Of a DNA stretch of 64,000 bases, positions 27,475 through 36,696 are shown piece by piece. The DNA comes from Rhizobium sp. Pop5. Lineage in GTDB: Bacteria; Pseudomonadota; Alphaproteobacteria; Rhizobiales; Rhizobiaceae. The stretch is taken from assembly GCF_024721175.1 (NCBI RefSeq), contig NZ_CP099399.1:2852001-2916000 (forward strand), in the 5' to 3' direction. Within the stretch, counting starts at the first letter, position 1. Each line of letters begins with the position of its first letter. A program made the translations under genes and the position numbers. The notes under the pieces were generated by a model. It was not told the origin of the DNA and did no database searches. It worked only from the letters and a program-made list of their open reading frames with translations.

Positions 27475-28884
27475 TTGGCATTTGATGAAATGATGACTGG
27501 GGACGAAAGTCCTCGCCCGCCTTATGAAAAATATTTCGAATGGTACAACAGCCAAGACAGGGCGCATCTGATTGCCAAGTCCCGCGATGCGGAGAACATC
27601 TTCCGGAAGACCGGCATCACCTTCGCGGTCTACGGTCACGCCGATAGCTCCGAAAAGCTTATTCCCTTCGACATCATCCCCCGCGTCATCTCCGCCCGCG
27701 AATGGCGCAAGCTCGCCCAGGGCATCGAGCAGCGGGTGATCGCGCTCAATGCCTTTCTGGACGATATCTACCACAAGCAGGAGATCATCCGCGCCGGTCG
27801 CGTTCCGCGCGAGCTGATCGAGAACAACGTCACCTTCCTGTCCGAGATGATCGGCTTCCGCCCGCCCGGCGGCGTTTATACCCATATCGTCGGCACCGAC
27901 ATCGTGCGAACAGGCGAAGACCAGTTCTACGTGCTGGAGGATAATGCCCGCACCCCTTCCGGCGTCAGCTACATGCTGGAAAACCGGGAAACCATGATGC
28001 AGATGTTCCCGGAACTCTTCCATGCGAACAAGGTGCAGCGCGTCGAGGATTATCCCTACCTCTTGCGCCAGAGCCTCGCCTCGCTCGCCCCTCCCGGCTG
28101 CGCGGGCAAGCCGCGCGTCGCCGTCCTGACACCGGGCATCTACAATTCCGCCTACTACGAGCATTCGTTCCTCGCCGACATGATGGGCGTCGAACTGGTC
28201 GAGGGCTCGGATCTGCGCGTCATCGACGGCAAGGTGAAGATGCGCACGACCCGCGGCTATGAGGCGATCGACGTGCTCTATCGCCGCGTCGATGACGACT
28301 TCCTCGATCCCCTGACCTTCCGGTCCGATTCCGCGCTCGGCATTCCTGGCATCATGGACGTCTACCGCTCCGGAAACATCACCATCGCCAATGCGCCGGG
28401 CACCGGTATTTGCGATGACAAGGCGATCTACTCCTACATGCCCGAGATCGTCGAATTCTATACCGGCCGCAAGGCGCTGCTCGAAAACGTGCCGACCTGG
28501 CGCTGCTCGGAAGCATCGAGCTTGAAATACGTGCTCGAGCACCTGGAAGAGCTTGTTGTCAAAGAGGTGCACGGCTCCGGCGGCTACGGAATGCTTGTGG
28601 GACCGACGGCCTCGAAGAAGGAGCGCGCCGATTTCGCCGAGAAGCTGAAGGCCAAGCCGAACAACTACATCGCCCAGCCGACGCTGTCGCTCTCCACCGT
28701 GCCGATCCTCGTCAACAAGGGGATCGCGCCGCGCCATGTCGACCTTCGCCCCTATGTGCTGGTTTCCGACAAGGTCCAGATCATTCCGGGCGGGCTGACC
28801 CGCGTAGCGCTGAAGCAGGGCTCGCTGGTGGTCAATTCCAGCCAGGGCGGCGGCACCAAAGATACCTGGGTACTGGAGGACTGA
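27475..28884 (+). CDS. Circularly permuted ATP-grasp type 2 protein
   Basis: A 469-residue protein of the circularly permuted ATP-grasp family. Seen: PRVISAREWRKLAQGIEQR, FLDDIYHKQEI, YVLEDNARTPSGVSYMLENR, EVHGSGGYGMLVGPTASKKE (nucleotide-binding loop) and RHVDLRPYVL. The TTG at 27475 is the likely start, 8 bases after AAGGGGAG. It overlaps the alpha-E gene by one base. The three-gene set with alpha-E and transglutaminase-like proteins is widespread; ligase activity on a peptide-like substrate is suspected but unproven. Confidence 0.9.
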   Translation: MAFDEMMTGDESPRPPYEKYFEWYNSQDRAHLIAKSRDAENIFRKTGITFAVYGHADSSEKLIPFDIIPRVISAREWRKLAQGIEQRVIALNAFLDDIYHKQEIIRAGRVPRELIENNVTFLSEMIGFRPPGGVYTHIVGTDIVRTGEDQFYVLEDNARTPSGVSYMLENRETMMQMFPELFHANKVQRVEDYPYLLRQSLASLAPPGCAGKPRVAVLTPGIYNSAYYEHSFLADMMGVELVEGSDLRVIDGKVKMRTTRGYEAIDVLYRRVDDDFLDPLTFRSDSALGIPGIMDVYRSGNITIANAPGTGICDDKAIYSYMPEIVEFYTGRKALLENVPTWRCSEASSLKYVLEHLEELVVKEVHGSGGYGMLVGPTASKKERADFAEKLKAKPNNYIAQPTLSLSTVPILVNKGIAPRHVDLRPYVLVSDKVQIIPGGLTRVALKQGSLVVNSSQGGGTKDTWVLED

Positions 28885-29825
28885 TGCTCGGAAGAACGGC
28901 AAACGGCCTCTACTGGATGTTTCGTTACATCGAGCGCGCCGAAAATATCGCTCGCCTGGTCGATGCCGGGCTGCGCATGTCGCTGACCCGCAGCAGCGCC
29001 GGCGACGACAACTGGGACGGCGTGCTGCAAAGTGCGGGCGTGCGCGAGGCCTATGACGAGGGCCACGCAAAGCTGACCAATGCCGATGCGATCGACTATC
29101 TCCTGCGCGATCGCTCCAACCCGTCGAGCGTCATGTCCTGCATCGAATCCGGCCGCAACAATGCCCGCATGGTGCGCACCGCCTTGACGCGGGAGACCTG
29201 GGAAGCGACCAACGAATGCTGGATCGAGCTGAAGGCGCTGCTCGAAAAGCGCGTGAAGGCGGCCGATCTGCCCGAGGTGATCGACGTCATCAAGCGCCGC
29301 GCCGGCCTCATCCGCGGTGCCTTCCATGGCTCGACGCTGCGCAACGAGCTTTATAATTTCGCCCGCATCGGCACCTTCATCGAGCGGGCCGACAATACGA
29401 GCCGCATCCTCGACGTGAAATACTACGTGCTGCTGCCGTCGGTCTCGGCGGTCGGCTCCTCGCTCGACAATGTGCAGTGGGAATCGATCCTGCGCTCGGT
29501 CTCCGCGCACCGCGCCTATAGCTGGGCCTATGACGGCGAATACCGGGCGATGAACATCGCCGACTTTCTGACCCTCAATGTGCAGATGCCGCGCTCGCTG
29601 GCCTATTGCTATGAGAAGATCGTCAGCAATCTCGGCTATCTCGCCCAGGATTACGAGGAGCGGCTTCCCGCCCACGATACGGCCGACGCGATCCGCACCA
29701 CGCTGCAGACGCGGGCGATCCGCGACATCATGGATCAGGGCCTGCATGAGTTCCTGGAGGATTTCGTCTCGCGCAACAACCAGCTCGGCATGGAAATTTC
29801 CAACGGCTACCGGTTCTACGTTTAA
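28884..29825 (+). CDS. Alpha-E domain protein
   Basis: A 313-residue all-helical alpha-E protein. LGRTANGLYWMFRYIERAEN at the start, FIERADNTSRILDVKYY in the middle, and the C-terminal ISNGYRFYV are family features. It has no known catalytic residues and nearly always accompanies the ATP-grasp protein before it. TGATG overlap indicates coupled translation. Confidence 0.92.
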   Translation: MLGRTANGLYWMFRYIERAENIARLVDAGLRMSLTRSSAGDDNWDGVLQSAGVREAYDEGHAKLTNADAIDYLLRDRSNPSSVMSCIESGRNNARMVRTALTRETWEATNECWIELKALLEKRVKAADLPEVIDVIKRRAGLIRGAFHGSTLRNELYNFARIGTFIERADNTSRILDVKYYVLLPSVSAVGSSLDNVQWESILRSVSAHRAYSWAYDGEYRAMNIADFLTLNVQMPRSLAYCYEKIVSNLGYLAQDYEERLPAHDTADAIRTTLQTRAIRDIMDQGLHEFLEDFVSRNNQLGMEISNGYRFYV

Positions 29826-29837
29826 GCGGATGAAAAT

Positions 29838-30662
29838 ATGAGACTGAAGATCAGCCACCTCACCGAATACCGCTACGACGAACCGGCGCAGTTCTCCCTG
29901 CAACGGCTGAGACTGACGCCGCCGACGACATCAGCCCAGAAGGTGCTCGGCTGGTCGCTGAAGGTCGAGGGCGCCACACCTGAGGTCGAATATGACGACC
30001 AGTACGGCAATCACGTCAACCTGGTCTCGCTCGAAGGCGAACAGCAGGTGACGCGCATTCTCGCCGAAGGCGAGGTCGAAACGGCTGATCTCAACGGCGT
30101 CACCGGCCCGCATACCGGTTTCTGCCCACTCTGGCTCTTCCTGCGCGAGACGCCGCTCACAAAGGGCGGCAAGCTGGTCAAGGAACTGATCAAGAGCGTC
30201 AGTGGCGACAACGAACTCGCCCGCATGCATGCTCTGATGGCGGCGATCCATGAGGTCGTCGACTACAAGCCCGGCACCAGCGACACGGCGACGACGGCGG
30301 AACAGGTGCTCGAGAAGAAGAGCGGCGTCTGCCAGGATCATGCGCATGTCTTCGTTGCCGCCGCCCGCGCCCTGAAGGTGCCGGCGCGTTATGTCTCCGG
30401 CTACCTCATGATGGAGGAAAAGGTCGAACAGGCGGCGACCCATGCCTGGGCCGAAGCCCATATTCCCGGCCTCGGCTGGGTCGGCTTCGATCCCGCCAAC
30501 GAGATCTGCCCGGATGCGCGCTACATCAGGCTCGCCGCCGGCCTCTGCTACCGCGACGCCGCGCCGATTTCAGGCATGCGCATCGGCACGCCTGGTGAAA
30601 CGCTGTCGGTCACGGTGAAGGTAGAAGACAGCGGCCAGATGCAAAGCCAGAGCCAGAGCTGA
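29838..30662 (+). CDS. Transglutaminase-like cysteine protease family protein
   Basis: A 274-residue protein. An N-terminal beta domain (KISHLTEYRYDEPAQFSLQR) is followed by a transglutaminase core with the triad Cys in KSGVCQDHAHVF, His in THAWAEAH and Asp in GFDPAN. It may be a peptidase or amide ligase. It lies 12 bp after the alpha-E gene and ends in a Gln/Ser run. It completes the triad 27475-30662. Confidence 0.92.
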   Translation: MRLKISHLTEYRYDEPAQFSLQRLRLTPPTTSAQKVLGWSLKVEGATPEVEYDDQYGNHVNLVSLEGEQQVTRILAEGEVETADLNGVTGPHTGFCPLWLFLRETPLTKGGKLVKELIKSVSGDNELARMHALMAAIHEVVDYKPGTSDTATTAEQVLEKKSGVCQDHAHVFVAAARALKVPARYVSGYLMMEEKVEQAATHAWAEAHIPGLGWVGFDPANEICPDARYIRLAAGLCYRDAAPISGMRIGTPGETLSVTVKVEDSGQMQSQSQS

Positions 30663-30697
30663 GCGGCACCGAAGGACAGAACGCGGCCTCTCGTTTT

Positions 30698-30914
30698 CCC
30701 CTTCTCCCCTCGGGGAGAAGGTGCCCGTAGGGCGGATGAGGGGGCCGCCGGCGCTGGTCTTTCAAGAACTCCCATGCGTGCTTCGACAGTACTGGTTCGA
30801 CTAATCTACGTCTCGGGTAGGCATTGCCGTCGGCTTGGCGGAATAGCTTGTGGAAAGGGCACGCCGTGTAGCCCCCTCATCCGCCTGCCGGCACCTTCTC
30901 CCCGAGGGGAGAAG
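30698..30914. repeat. RIME-like palindromes, inverted pair
   Basis: Left copy 30698-30744 (CTTCTCCCCT, CGGGGAGAAGGTGCCCG, GGCGGATGAGGGGG) and right copy 30872-30914 in opposite orientation (CCCCCTCATCCGCCTGCCGG, then CACCTTCTCCCC, GGGGAGAAG). Same family as 1504-1664. They fill most of the 409-bp gap before the arabinonate dehydratase; I see no gene between them. Confidence 0.8.
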
Positions 30915-31014
30915 AAATTTGCCGCAGCCTCTCCGTCCCTTGCACGCTCTCGCAGCGCGTACTTTCGCCCCCGCGAGCATGACGAAGGAATAGCTTCGCG
31001 CCTCGCAAACATCC

Positions 31015-31042
31015 AAAGGCGGGGCTCTCACCCCGCCTTTTC
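31015..31042. terminator. Terminator hairpin downstream of the arabinonate cluster
   Basis: Ten-bp arms AAAGGCGGGG and CCCCGCCTTT with a 6-base loop lie 30 bp past the stop of the minus-strand dehydratase gene. T-rich ends are present on both strands but short. Confidence 0.7.
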
Positions 31043-31071
31043 AACGATCCCAATCTCGGATGCGTCCCTGT

Positions 31072-32811
31072 TTAGTGGCTGTCCTTGCCGACAGCGTTTC
31101 CGCGGCATCCCTTGAGGAAGTCGAGGTCGGCGCCGGTATCGGCCCCTTCGACATGCTGCTGATGCAGGAAGGCGTAGCCCGACGTCGGTAGATCGTGGTT
31201 CGGCTGCCATTCGGCGAGACGCCGCGCCAGTTCCTCGTCTGAAATGTCGAGATGCAGGCGGCGGTTCGGGACGTCGAGCTCGATCATGTCGCCGTTCTTG
31301 ACGACCGCGAGCGGTCCGCCGACGGCCGCTTCCGGAGAGGTGTGCAGCACGACGGTGCCGTAGGCCGTTCCGGACATGCGGGCATCGGAGATGCGCACCA
31401 TATCGAGGATGCCCTTCTTCAGCACCTTAGGCGGCAGGCCCATATTGCCGACTTCGGCCATGCCGGGATAGCCCTTCGGTCCGCAGTTCTTCATGACCAT
31501 GACGCAGGTCTCGTCGATGTCGAGATTGTCGTCGTTGATCTTGGCCTTGTAGTCGTCGATGTCCTCGAACACGACTGCCCTGCCCCGATGCACCAGGAGA
31601 TGCGGCGAAGCTGCCGAAGGCTTCAGCACCGCGCCCTTCGGCGCGAGATTGCCGCGCAGCACGACGATGCCGCCCGAAGAGGTCAGCGCCTTTTCAGCAG
31701 GCAGGATGACATCCTCGTTCCAGTTGACGACTTCCTTGACCTCGTCCCAGACGGTTTCGCCGGAGACCGTCAGCGCGTCCTTGTGCAGAAGACCAGCCTC
31801 GCCGAGGCGCTTCAGCACGACAGGCAGGCCGCCGGCATAGAAGAACTCTTCCATCAGGTATTTGCCCGACGGCATCAGGTTGACGATTGTGGGAACGTCG
31901 CGGCCGCAACGGTCCCAATCGTCAAGCGAAAGATCGATCCCGACGCGGCCGGCAATCGCCAGCAGGTGGATGACGGCATTGGTCGATCCACCGATCGCCG
32001 CATTGGTGCGGATGGCGTTCTCGAAGGCTTCCTTCGTCATGATGTCGGAAGGCTTCAGATCGTCCTTGACCATCTGGACGATGCGGCGGCCGGTCAGCTG
32101 CGCCATCACCTTGCGGCGGGAATCGACGCCCGGGATCGCGGCATTGCCTGACAGCGCCATGCCGAGCGCTTCGGCCATTGAAGCCATCGTCGAAGCGGTG
32201 CCCATGGTGTTGCAGGTGCCCGACGAACGGCTCATCGAGGCTTCGGCCTCGAGGAACTCGGCCTGCGTCATCTCGCCGGCCTTCACCATTTCGGAGAATT
32301 TCCAGAGATGCGTGCCGGAACCGACGCGCTCGCCGCGGAAATAGCCGTTCAGCATCGGGCCGCCAGTGACGACGATCGACGGCAGGTCGCAGGATGCCGC
32401 CCCCATCAGCAGCGACGGCGTGGTCTTGTCGCAGCCGACGAGCAGCACGCAGCCATCCATCGGCTGGCCGCGGATCGCTTCCTCAACTGCAAGTGCAGCA
32501 AGGTTGCGGTACATCATCGCGGTCGGGCGGAAGGTGTTTTCGGATGCGGAGAACACCGGCACTTCGAGCGGGAAGCCGCCGGCCTCCCAGACACCCGCCT
32601 TCACCTTCTCCGCGAGTTCTCTGAGATGACCGTTGCACGGGGTCATGTCAGACCAGGTGTTGAGGATGCCGATCACCGGCCGACCGTCGAACAGGTCGTG
32701 CGGATAACCCTGGTTCTTCAGCCAGCCACGGTGATAGATCACGTCGCGGCTCGTGCCGCCGTACCATTCCTGCGACCTAAGCCTGCGCGGCCATTCCGCT
32801 TTCTTCTTCAT
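31072..32811 (-). CDS. L-arabinonate dehydratase (IlvD/Edd family)
   Basis: A 579-residue iron-sulfur dehydratase. It converts L-arabinonate to 2-keto-3-deoxy-L-arabonate in the oxidative L-arabinose route. The cluster cysteines are C59 (DMTPCNG), C127 (LVGCDKT) and C200 (SSGTCNT), the same numbers I recall for the characterised R. leguminosarum enzyme. SDARMSGTAYG carries the family's catalytic serine. AAGGA lies 8 bases before ATG. It is the last gene of the chvE-gguABC-aldehyde dehydrogenase cluster, which fits a pentonate substrate better than dihydroxyacids of valine synthesis. Confidence 0.9.
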   Translation of the reverse strand: MKKKAEWPRRLRSQEWYGGTSRDVIYHRGWLKNQGYPHDLFDGRPVIGILNTWSDMTPCNGHLRELAEKVKAGVWEAGGFPLEVPVFSASENTFRPTAMMYRNLAALAVEEAIRGQPMDGCVLLVGCDKTTPSLLMGAASCDLPSIVVTGGPMLNGYFRGERVGSGTHLWKFSEMVKAGEMTQAEFLEAEASMSRSSGTCNTMGTASTMASMAEALGMALSGNAAIPGVDSRRKVMAQLTGRRIVQMVKDDLKPSDIMTKEAFENAIRTNAAIGGSTNAVIHLLAIAGRVGIDLSLDDWDRCGRDVPTIVNLMPSGKYLMEEFFYAGGLPVVLKRLGEAGLLHKDALTVSGETVWDEVKEVVNWNEDVILPAEKALTSSGGIVVLRGNLAPKGAVLKPSAASPHLLVHRGRAVVFEDIDDYKAKINDDNLDIDETCVMVMKNCGPKGYPGMAEVGNMGLPPKVLKKGILDMVRISDARMSGTAYGTVVLHTSPEAAVGGPLAVVKNGDMIELDVPNRRLHLDISDEELARRLAEWQPNHDLPTSGYAFLHQQHVEGADTGADLDFLKGCRGNAVGKDSH

Positions 32812-32873
32812 AATCTCTGTCCTTCAGGATACCCCCGGACCGCCTCGTACGGACCGGGTCATCTCGCTTTGTC

Positions 32874-34307
32874 TTAAGCCAGCGTGTAGGCCGTCTTGAC
32901 GGTTGTGTAGAACTCGGCGGCGTATTTGCCCTGCTCGCGCGGACCGTAGGACGAGCCCTTGCGGCCGCCGAACGGAACGTGGAAATCGACGCCTGCCGTC
33001 GGCAGGTTGACCATGACCATGCCCGCTTCCGAATTGCGCTTGAAGTGCGTCGCATGCTTCAGGCTCGTCGTGGCGATGCCGGCCGAAAGGCCGAACGGCG
33101 TGTCGTTGGCGATGGCAAGCGCCTCGTCGTAGTCCTTCGCCCGGATCACCGAGACCACAGGTCCGAAGATCTCTTCGCGCGAAATGCGCATCTGGTTGGT
33201 CGCTTCGGTGAACAGCGTCGGCTGCAGGTAGAAGCCGGGCGTGTCGCGGGAAACGAGCTCGCCGCCGAAGGCGAGCTTGGCGCCTTCCGACTTGCCGATC
33301 TCGATATAGTCCGTATCGGTCTTCAGCTGTCGTTCGTCGACGACGGGGCCGATATGCGTGCCGGCCTTCAGCGCGTTGTCGACAACGAGCGTCTTCAGCT
33401 TCTCGGTCAGAGCCGCGACGAACTTGTCATGGATGCCTTCGGTGACGATCAGGCGTGACGAGGCGGTGCAGCGCTGGCCGGTGGAGAAAAAGCCGGAATT
33501 GGCGGCTGCTTCCACGGCAACATTGAGGTCGGCGTCGTCGAGCACGACCATCGGGTTCTTGCCGCCCATCTCAAGCTGGAACTTGCGGTTATGCTCGATG
33601 GAGGCGGCGGCGACGCGCCTGCCGGTGCCGGTGGAACCGGTGAAGGTGATGCCGTGAACATCGGGGCTTTCGAGCATGGCCTGGCCGACGACCGAGCCCT
33701 TGCCCATGACGAGGTTCAGGACGCCCTTCGGCAGTCCGGCGCGATTGAGGATATCGACGATCGCCCAGGAGCAGGCCGGCACCAGTTCGGCCGGCTTGAA
33801 GACGATGGTGTTGCCGTAGCAGAGCGCCGGCGCGATCTTCCAGGCCGGAATGGCGATCGGGAAGTTCCACGGCGTGATGATGCCGATGACGCCGAGGCCC
33901 TCTCGGGTGATTTCGACGCCGATATTCGGGCGAACCGACGGGATGACTTCGCCGGCCAGCCGCAGGGCTTCACCAGCGAAGAATTCGAAAATCTGTGAGG
34001 CGCGGATGACTTCGCCGGTCGCTTCCGGCAGCGTCTTGCCCTCTTCGCGGGCGAGCAGCGCGCCGAGCTCGTCCTTGCGCGCCATGATCTCATCGCCGGT
34101 CTTCTTCAGGATGACGTGGCGTTCCCAGATGCCCGAGCGCGACCATGCGGGAAAGGCGGCCTTGGCGGCGGCGATGGCGTTGCGAGTGTCTTCTGCGCTG
34201 CCATCGGCATAGAGGCCGACGACCTCGTTCGTATCCGACGGGTTGATGTTCTTCGTCGCGTTCGTGCCGACCCATTCGCCGGCAATCAGGTTTTGATAAA
34301 TGGTCAT
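32874..34307 (-). CDS. Aldehyde dehydrogenase, likely alpha-ketoglutaric semialdehyde dehydrogenase
   Basis: A 477-residue NAD(P)-dependent aldehyde dehydrogenase. Seen: TPWNFPIAIPAWKIAPAL, TFTGSTGTGRRVA, ELMGG-type LEMGGKNP (general base Glu), FSTGQRCTASSR (nucleophile Cys) and EEIFGPVV. In this cluster the expected substrate is 2-ketoglutarate semialdehyde, made from keto-deoxy-arabonate, giving 2-oxoglutarate for the TCA cycle. This is inferred from neighbours. Confidence 0.88.
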   Translation of the reverse strand: MTIYQNLIAGEWVGTNATKNINPSDTNEVVGLYADGSAEDTRNAIAAAKAAFPAWSRSGIWERHVILKKTGDEIMARKDELGALLAREEGKTLPEATGEVIRASQIFEFFAGEALRLAGEVIPSVRPNIGVEITREGLGVIGIITPWNFPIAIPAWKIAPALCYGNTIVFKPAELVPACSWAIVDILNRAGLPKGVLNLVMGKGSVVGQAMLESPDVHGITFTGSTGTGRRVAAASIEHNRKFQLEMGGKNPMVVLDDADLNVAVEAAANSGFFSTGQRCTASSRLIVTEGIHDKFVAALTEKLKTLVVDNALKAGTHIGPVVDERQLKTDTDYIEIGKSEGAKLAFGGELVSRDTPGFYLQPTLFTEATNQMRISREEIFGPVVSVIRAKDYDEALAIANDTPFGLSAGIATTSLKHATHFKRNSEAGMVMVNLPTAGVDFHVPFGGRKGSSYGPREQGKYAAEFYTTVKTAYTLA

Positions 34308-34374
34308 GGGCTCAACAAGCCTCCTTTACCGTTTACATCACGGCCCGGCCACGATCGCGGCCAGGCCTCGAAAA

Positions 34375-35370
34375 TCAGAGCTGCTTGACGGCGATCTCTT
34401 CTTCGGCCGCCACCTTCAGCGGATTGCGCAGCGGCAGGCCGAATTCGGCGACTTCGATCTCGAAGACATCGCCCTCTTCCGTCTTGATACCGTCAGCGAA
34501 GGAAAGGGTCGCCGTACCGAACATATGGACATGAACATCTCCCGGCGCACGGAAGAGACCATATTTGAAATGGTGATATTCCAGATTGGCGAAAGTGTGC
34601 GACATGTTCGCCTCGCCGGAGAGGAACGGCTTTTCGAAGATCACCTTGTCGCCGCGCTTGATGCGCGAGGTGCCGCGAATATCGTCAGGCGCCGCACCGA
34701 CCCTGATTTCCGGGCCGAAGCTTGCCGGACGCAGCTTCGAATGCGCGAGATAGAGATAGTTCATCCGCTCGGTGACGTGATCGGAAAATTCGTTCGACAG
34801 CGCAAAGCCGATGCGGAAGGGCGCGCCGTCCTTGGCAATCACGTAGATGCCGGCCATTTCAGGCTCTTCGCCGCCGTCGAGCGCGAAGGAAGGCGAGATA
34901 AGCGGCGCGCCAGGGGCAGCAGCGCCATGGCCGTTGCCCTTGTAGAACCATTCGGGCTGCACGCCCTTTTCGCCAGCCTTCGGCTTGCCGTTCTCCAGGC
35001 CCATCTTGAACATCTTCATCGAGTCGGTGAGCGTTTCCTCGGCCGCCTCGGTGGTCTTCTTGTGCATGGAATCGCGGGTTGCCGCGGAGCCGAGATGCGT
35101 CAGTCCCGTGCCGGTCAGATGCAGGTGGGCGGCATCGGGGTGGGTAATCGGCGGAAGGAAGCGGCCTTCCGCATAGGCCTTTTCAAGATCGACGGCATCG
35201 CCGTAACCATGGGCTTCGATAACCGCGGCAAGCGACTTGCCGCCGTCCGCCGCTTCCATCGCCAGCGCATAGACGCTGCCGGCGTTCTTGACCGATTTGG
35301 CAGCGCCGCCCTGCTCGCGCACGGCGACGACGATCTCTCCGTTGGCACCCTTGATTTGCGAAATAAGCAC
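34375..35370 (-). CDS. gguC: GguC, FAH-superfamily protein
   Basis: A 331-residue protein matching GguC of Agrobacterium, whose gene follows chvE-gguA-gguB. The C-terminal half has fumarylacetoacetate-hydrolase fold features: EPEMAGIYVI and ALSNEFSDHVTE, which supply metal ligands, and GTSRIKRGD. Other FAH-fold enzymes dehydrate 2-keto-3-deoxy pentonates. Sitting between the transporter and the arabonate enzymes, GguC is a good candidate for the missing keto-deoxy-arabonate dehydratase step; this is inference. Confidence 0.85.
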   Translation of the reverse strand: MLISQIKGANGEIVVAVREQGGAAKSVKNAGSVYALAMEAADGGKSLAAVIEAHGYGDAVDLEKAYAEGRFLPPITHPDAAHLHLTGTGLTHLGSAATRDSMHKKTTEAAEETLTDSMKMFKMGLENGKPKAGEKGVQPEWFYKGNGHGAAAPGAPLISPSFALDGGEEPEMAGIYVIAKDGAPFRIGFALSNEFSDHVTERMNYLYLAHSKLRPASFGPEIRVGAAPDDIRGTSRIKRGDKVIFEKPFLSGEANMSHTFANLEYHHFKYGLFRAPGDVHVHMFGTATLSFADGIKTEEGDVFEIEVAEFGLPLRNPLKVAAEEEIAVKQL

Positions 35371-35484
35371 GTCTTCGATCCTTCTCGTTCCGGCGAAGAC
35401 CCGAAAAAGCTCCGCCTGTCCGGCTCCGTCAGGAGCCGGAATTCAACTTTCATATGACTGCGAATGCCTGGCTGCGCTTAGCGC

Positions 35485-36696
35485 TCAGCCCTTGTTCTTG
35501 TTGTAGACATCGAAGAACACGGCAGCCAGAAGCACCGCACCCTTCACCATCTGCTGCGAGTCGGTGCCGAGGCCGTGGATCGACATGCCGTTGTTCATGA
35601 TGCCCATGATCAGAGCGCCGATGACAGCGCCGGTCACTTTGCCGACACCGCCCTGGGCGGATGCACCGCCGATGAAGCAGGCAGCGATGACGTCGAGTTC
35701 GAGACCGAAGCCGCCCTTTGCTGTCGCCGAGTTCAGACGCAGCGCGACGATAAGACCAGCCAATCCGGCGAGCAGGCCCATATTCGCAAAGGTCAGGAAG
35801 GTCAGCCGCTCGGTGTTGATACCGGAAAGCTTCGTCGCCTTCTCATTACCGCCCATGGCGTAGATACGGCGGCCGATCGTCGTGCGGCGGGTAATGAAGG
35901 CATAGGCGGCCACCAGAACCAGCATGACGACAAGCACGTTCGGGAAGCCGCGATAGATCGACAGCTGGTAGCCCAGTCCGAGAACGGCGAGCGCGACAAT
36001 GATGTTCTGGGCAAGGAAGAAGCCCATGGGCTCGACGTCATTGCCATGCTTCTCGTTCGAGAGCCGCTTGCGCCATGCCATATAGAAGAGGGTGACGGCG
36101 CCGACGACGGTCAGGATGATCGAGGTCGAGTTGATGCCGCCCATATCGACGAGGTTCGGCAGGAAGCCGATGCTGATCAGCTGGAAGTCCGGCGGGAAGG
36201 GACCGATGCTGGTGCCGGTTCCCGATGCCGTCATGACGAACAGCGTCAGCCCGCGGAAAACAAGCATGCCGGCCAGCGTGACGATGAAGGACGGGATCTT
36301 GTGATAAGCGACGAAATAGCCCTGGATGCCGCCGACGAGCGCGCCGAGAGCAAGGCAGATGATACCCGCCAGGATATAATTGGTGTGCCATTGCACCGTC
36401 ATCACGCCGGCGATGGCGCCGATGAAGCCGACGACGGACCCGACCGAAAGATCGATATGGCCGGCGACGATGACCAGCAGCATGCCAAGCGCCATGATGA
36501 CGATGAACGAGTTCTGCAGAATGATGTTGGTCAGATTGAGCGGCTTGAAGAGAACGCCACCGGTCGAGAACTGGAAGAACACCATGATCGCGATGAGCGC
36601 GATAAACATGCCGTATTCACGGATGTTGCCGCGAACGTAGTCTCCGATCGAGACGACACGCCCTTGCTCAGCGATGGGTTGATTGATCGGTGTCAT
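35485..36696 (-). CDS. gguB: Multiple sugar ABC transporter permease GguB
   Basis: A 403-residue BPD_transp_2/AraH-type inner-membrane permease with about ten spans. Seen: [55 protein letters not shown] (the EAA-like loop contacting the ATPase), and [20 protein letters not shown]. The ATG overlaps the gguA stop by 4 bp. It imports sugars such as arabinose, galactose, glucose and xylose bound by ChvE, by analogy. Confidence 0.93.
   Translation of the reverse strand: MTPINQPIAEQGRVVSIGDYVRGNIREYGMFIALIAIMVFFQFSTGGVLFKPLNLTNIILQNSFIVIMALGMLLVIVAGHIDLSVGSVVGFIGAIAGVMTVQWHTNYILAGIICLALGALVGGIQGYFVAYHKIPSFIVTLAGMLVFRGLTLFVMTASGTGTSIGPFPPDFQLISIGFLPNLVDMGGINSTSIILTVVGAVTLFYMAWRKRLSNEKHGNDVEPMGFFLAQNIIVALAVLGLGYQLSIYRGFPNVLVVMLVLVAAYAFITRRTTIGRRIYAMGGNEKATKLSGINTERLTFLTFANMGLLAGLAGLIVALRLNSATAKGGFGLELDVIAACFIGGASAQGGVGKVTGAVIGALIMGIMNNGMSIHGLGTDSQQMVKGAVLLAAVFFDVYNKNKG

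Noticed and set aside
30774..31115. 113-codon plus-strand frame between RIME copies
   Set aside because: It runs through the palindromic repeats and the terminator; translation of the repeats (PLIRLPAPSPRGE) is a common false gene in rhizobia.
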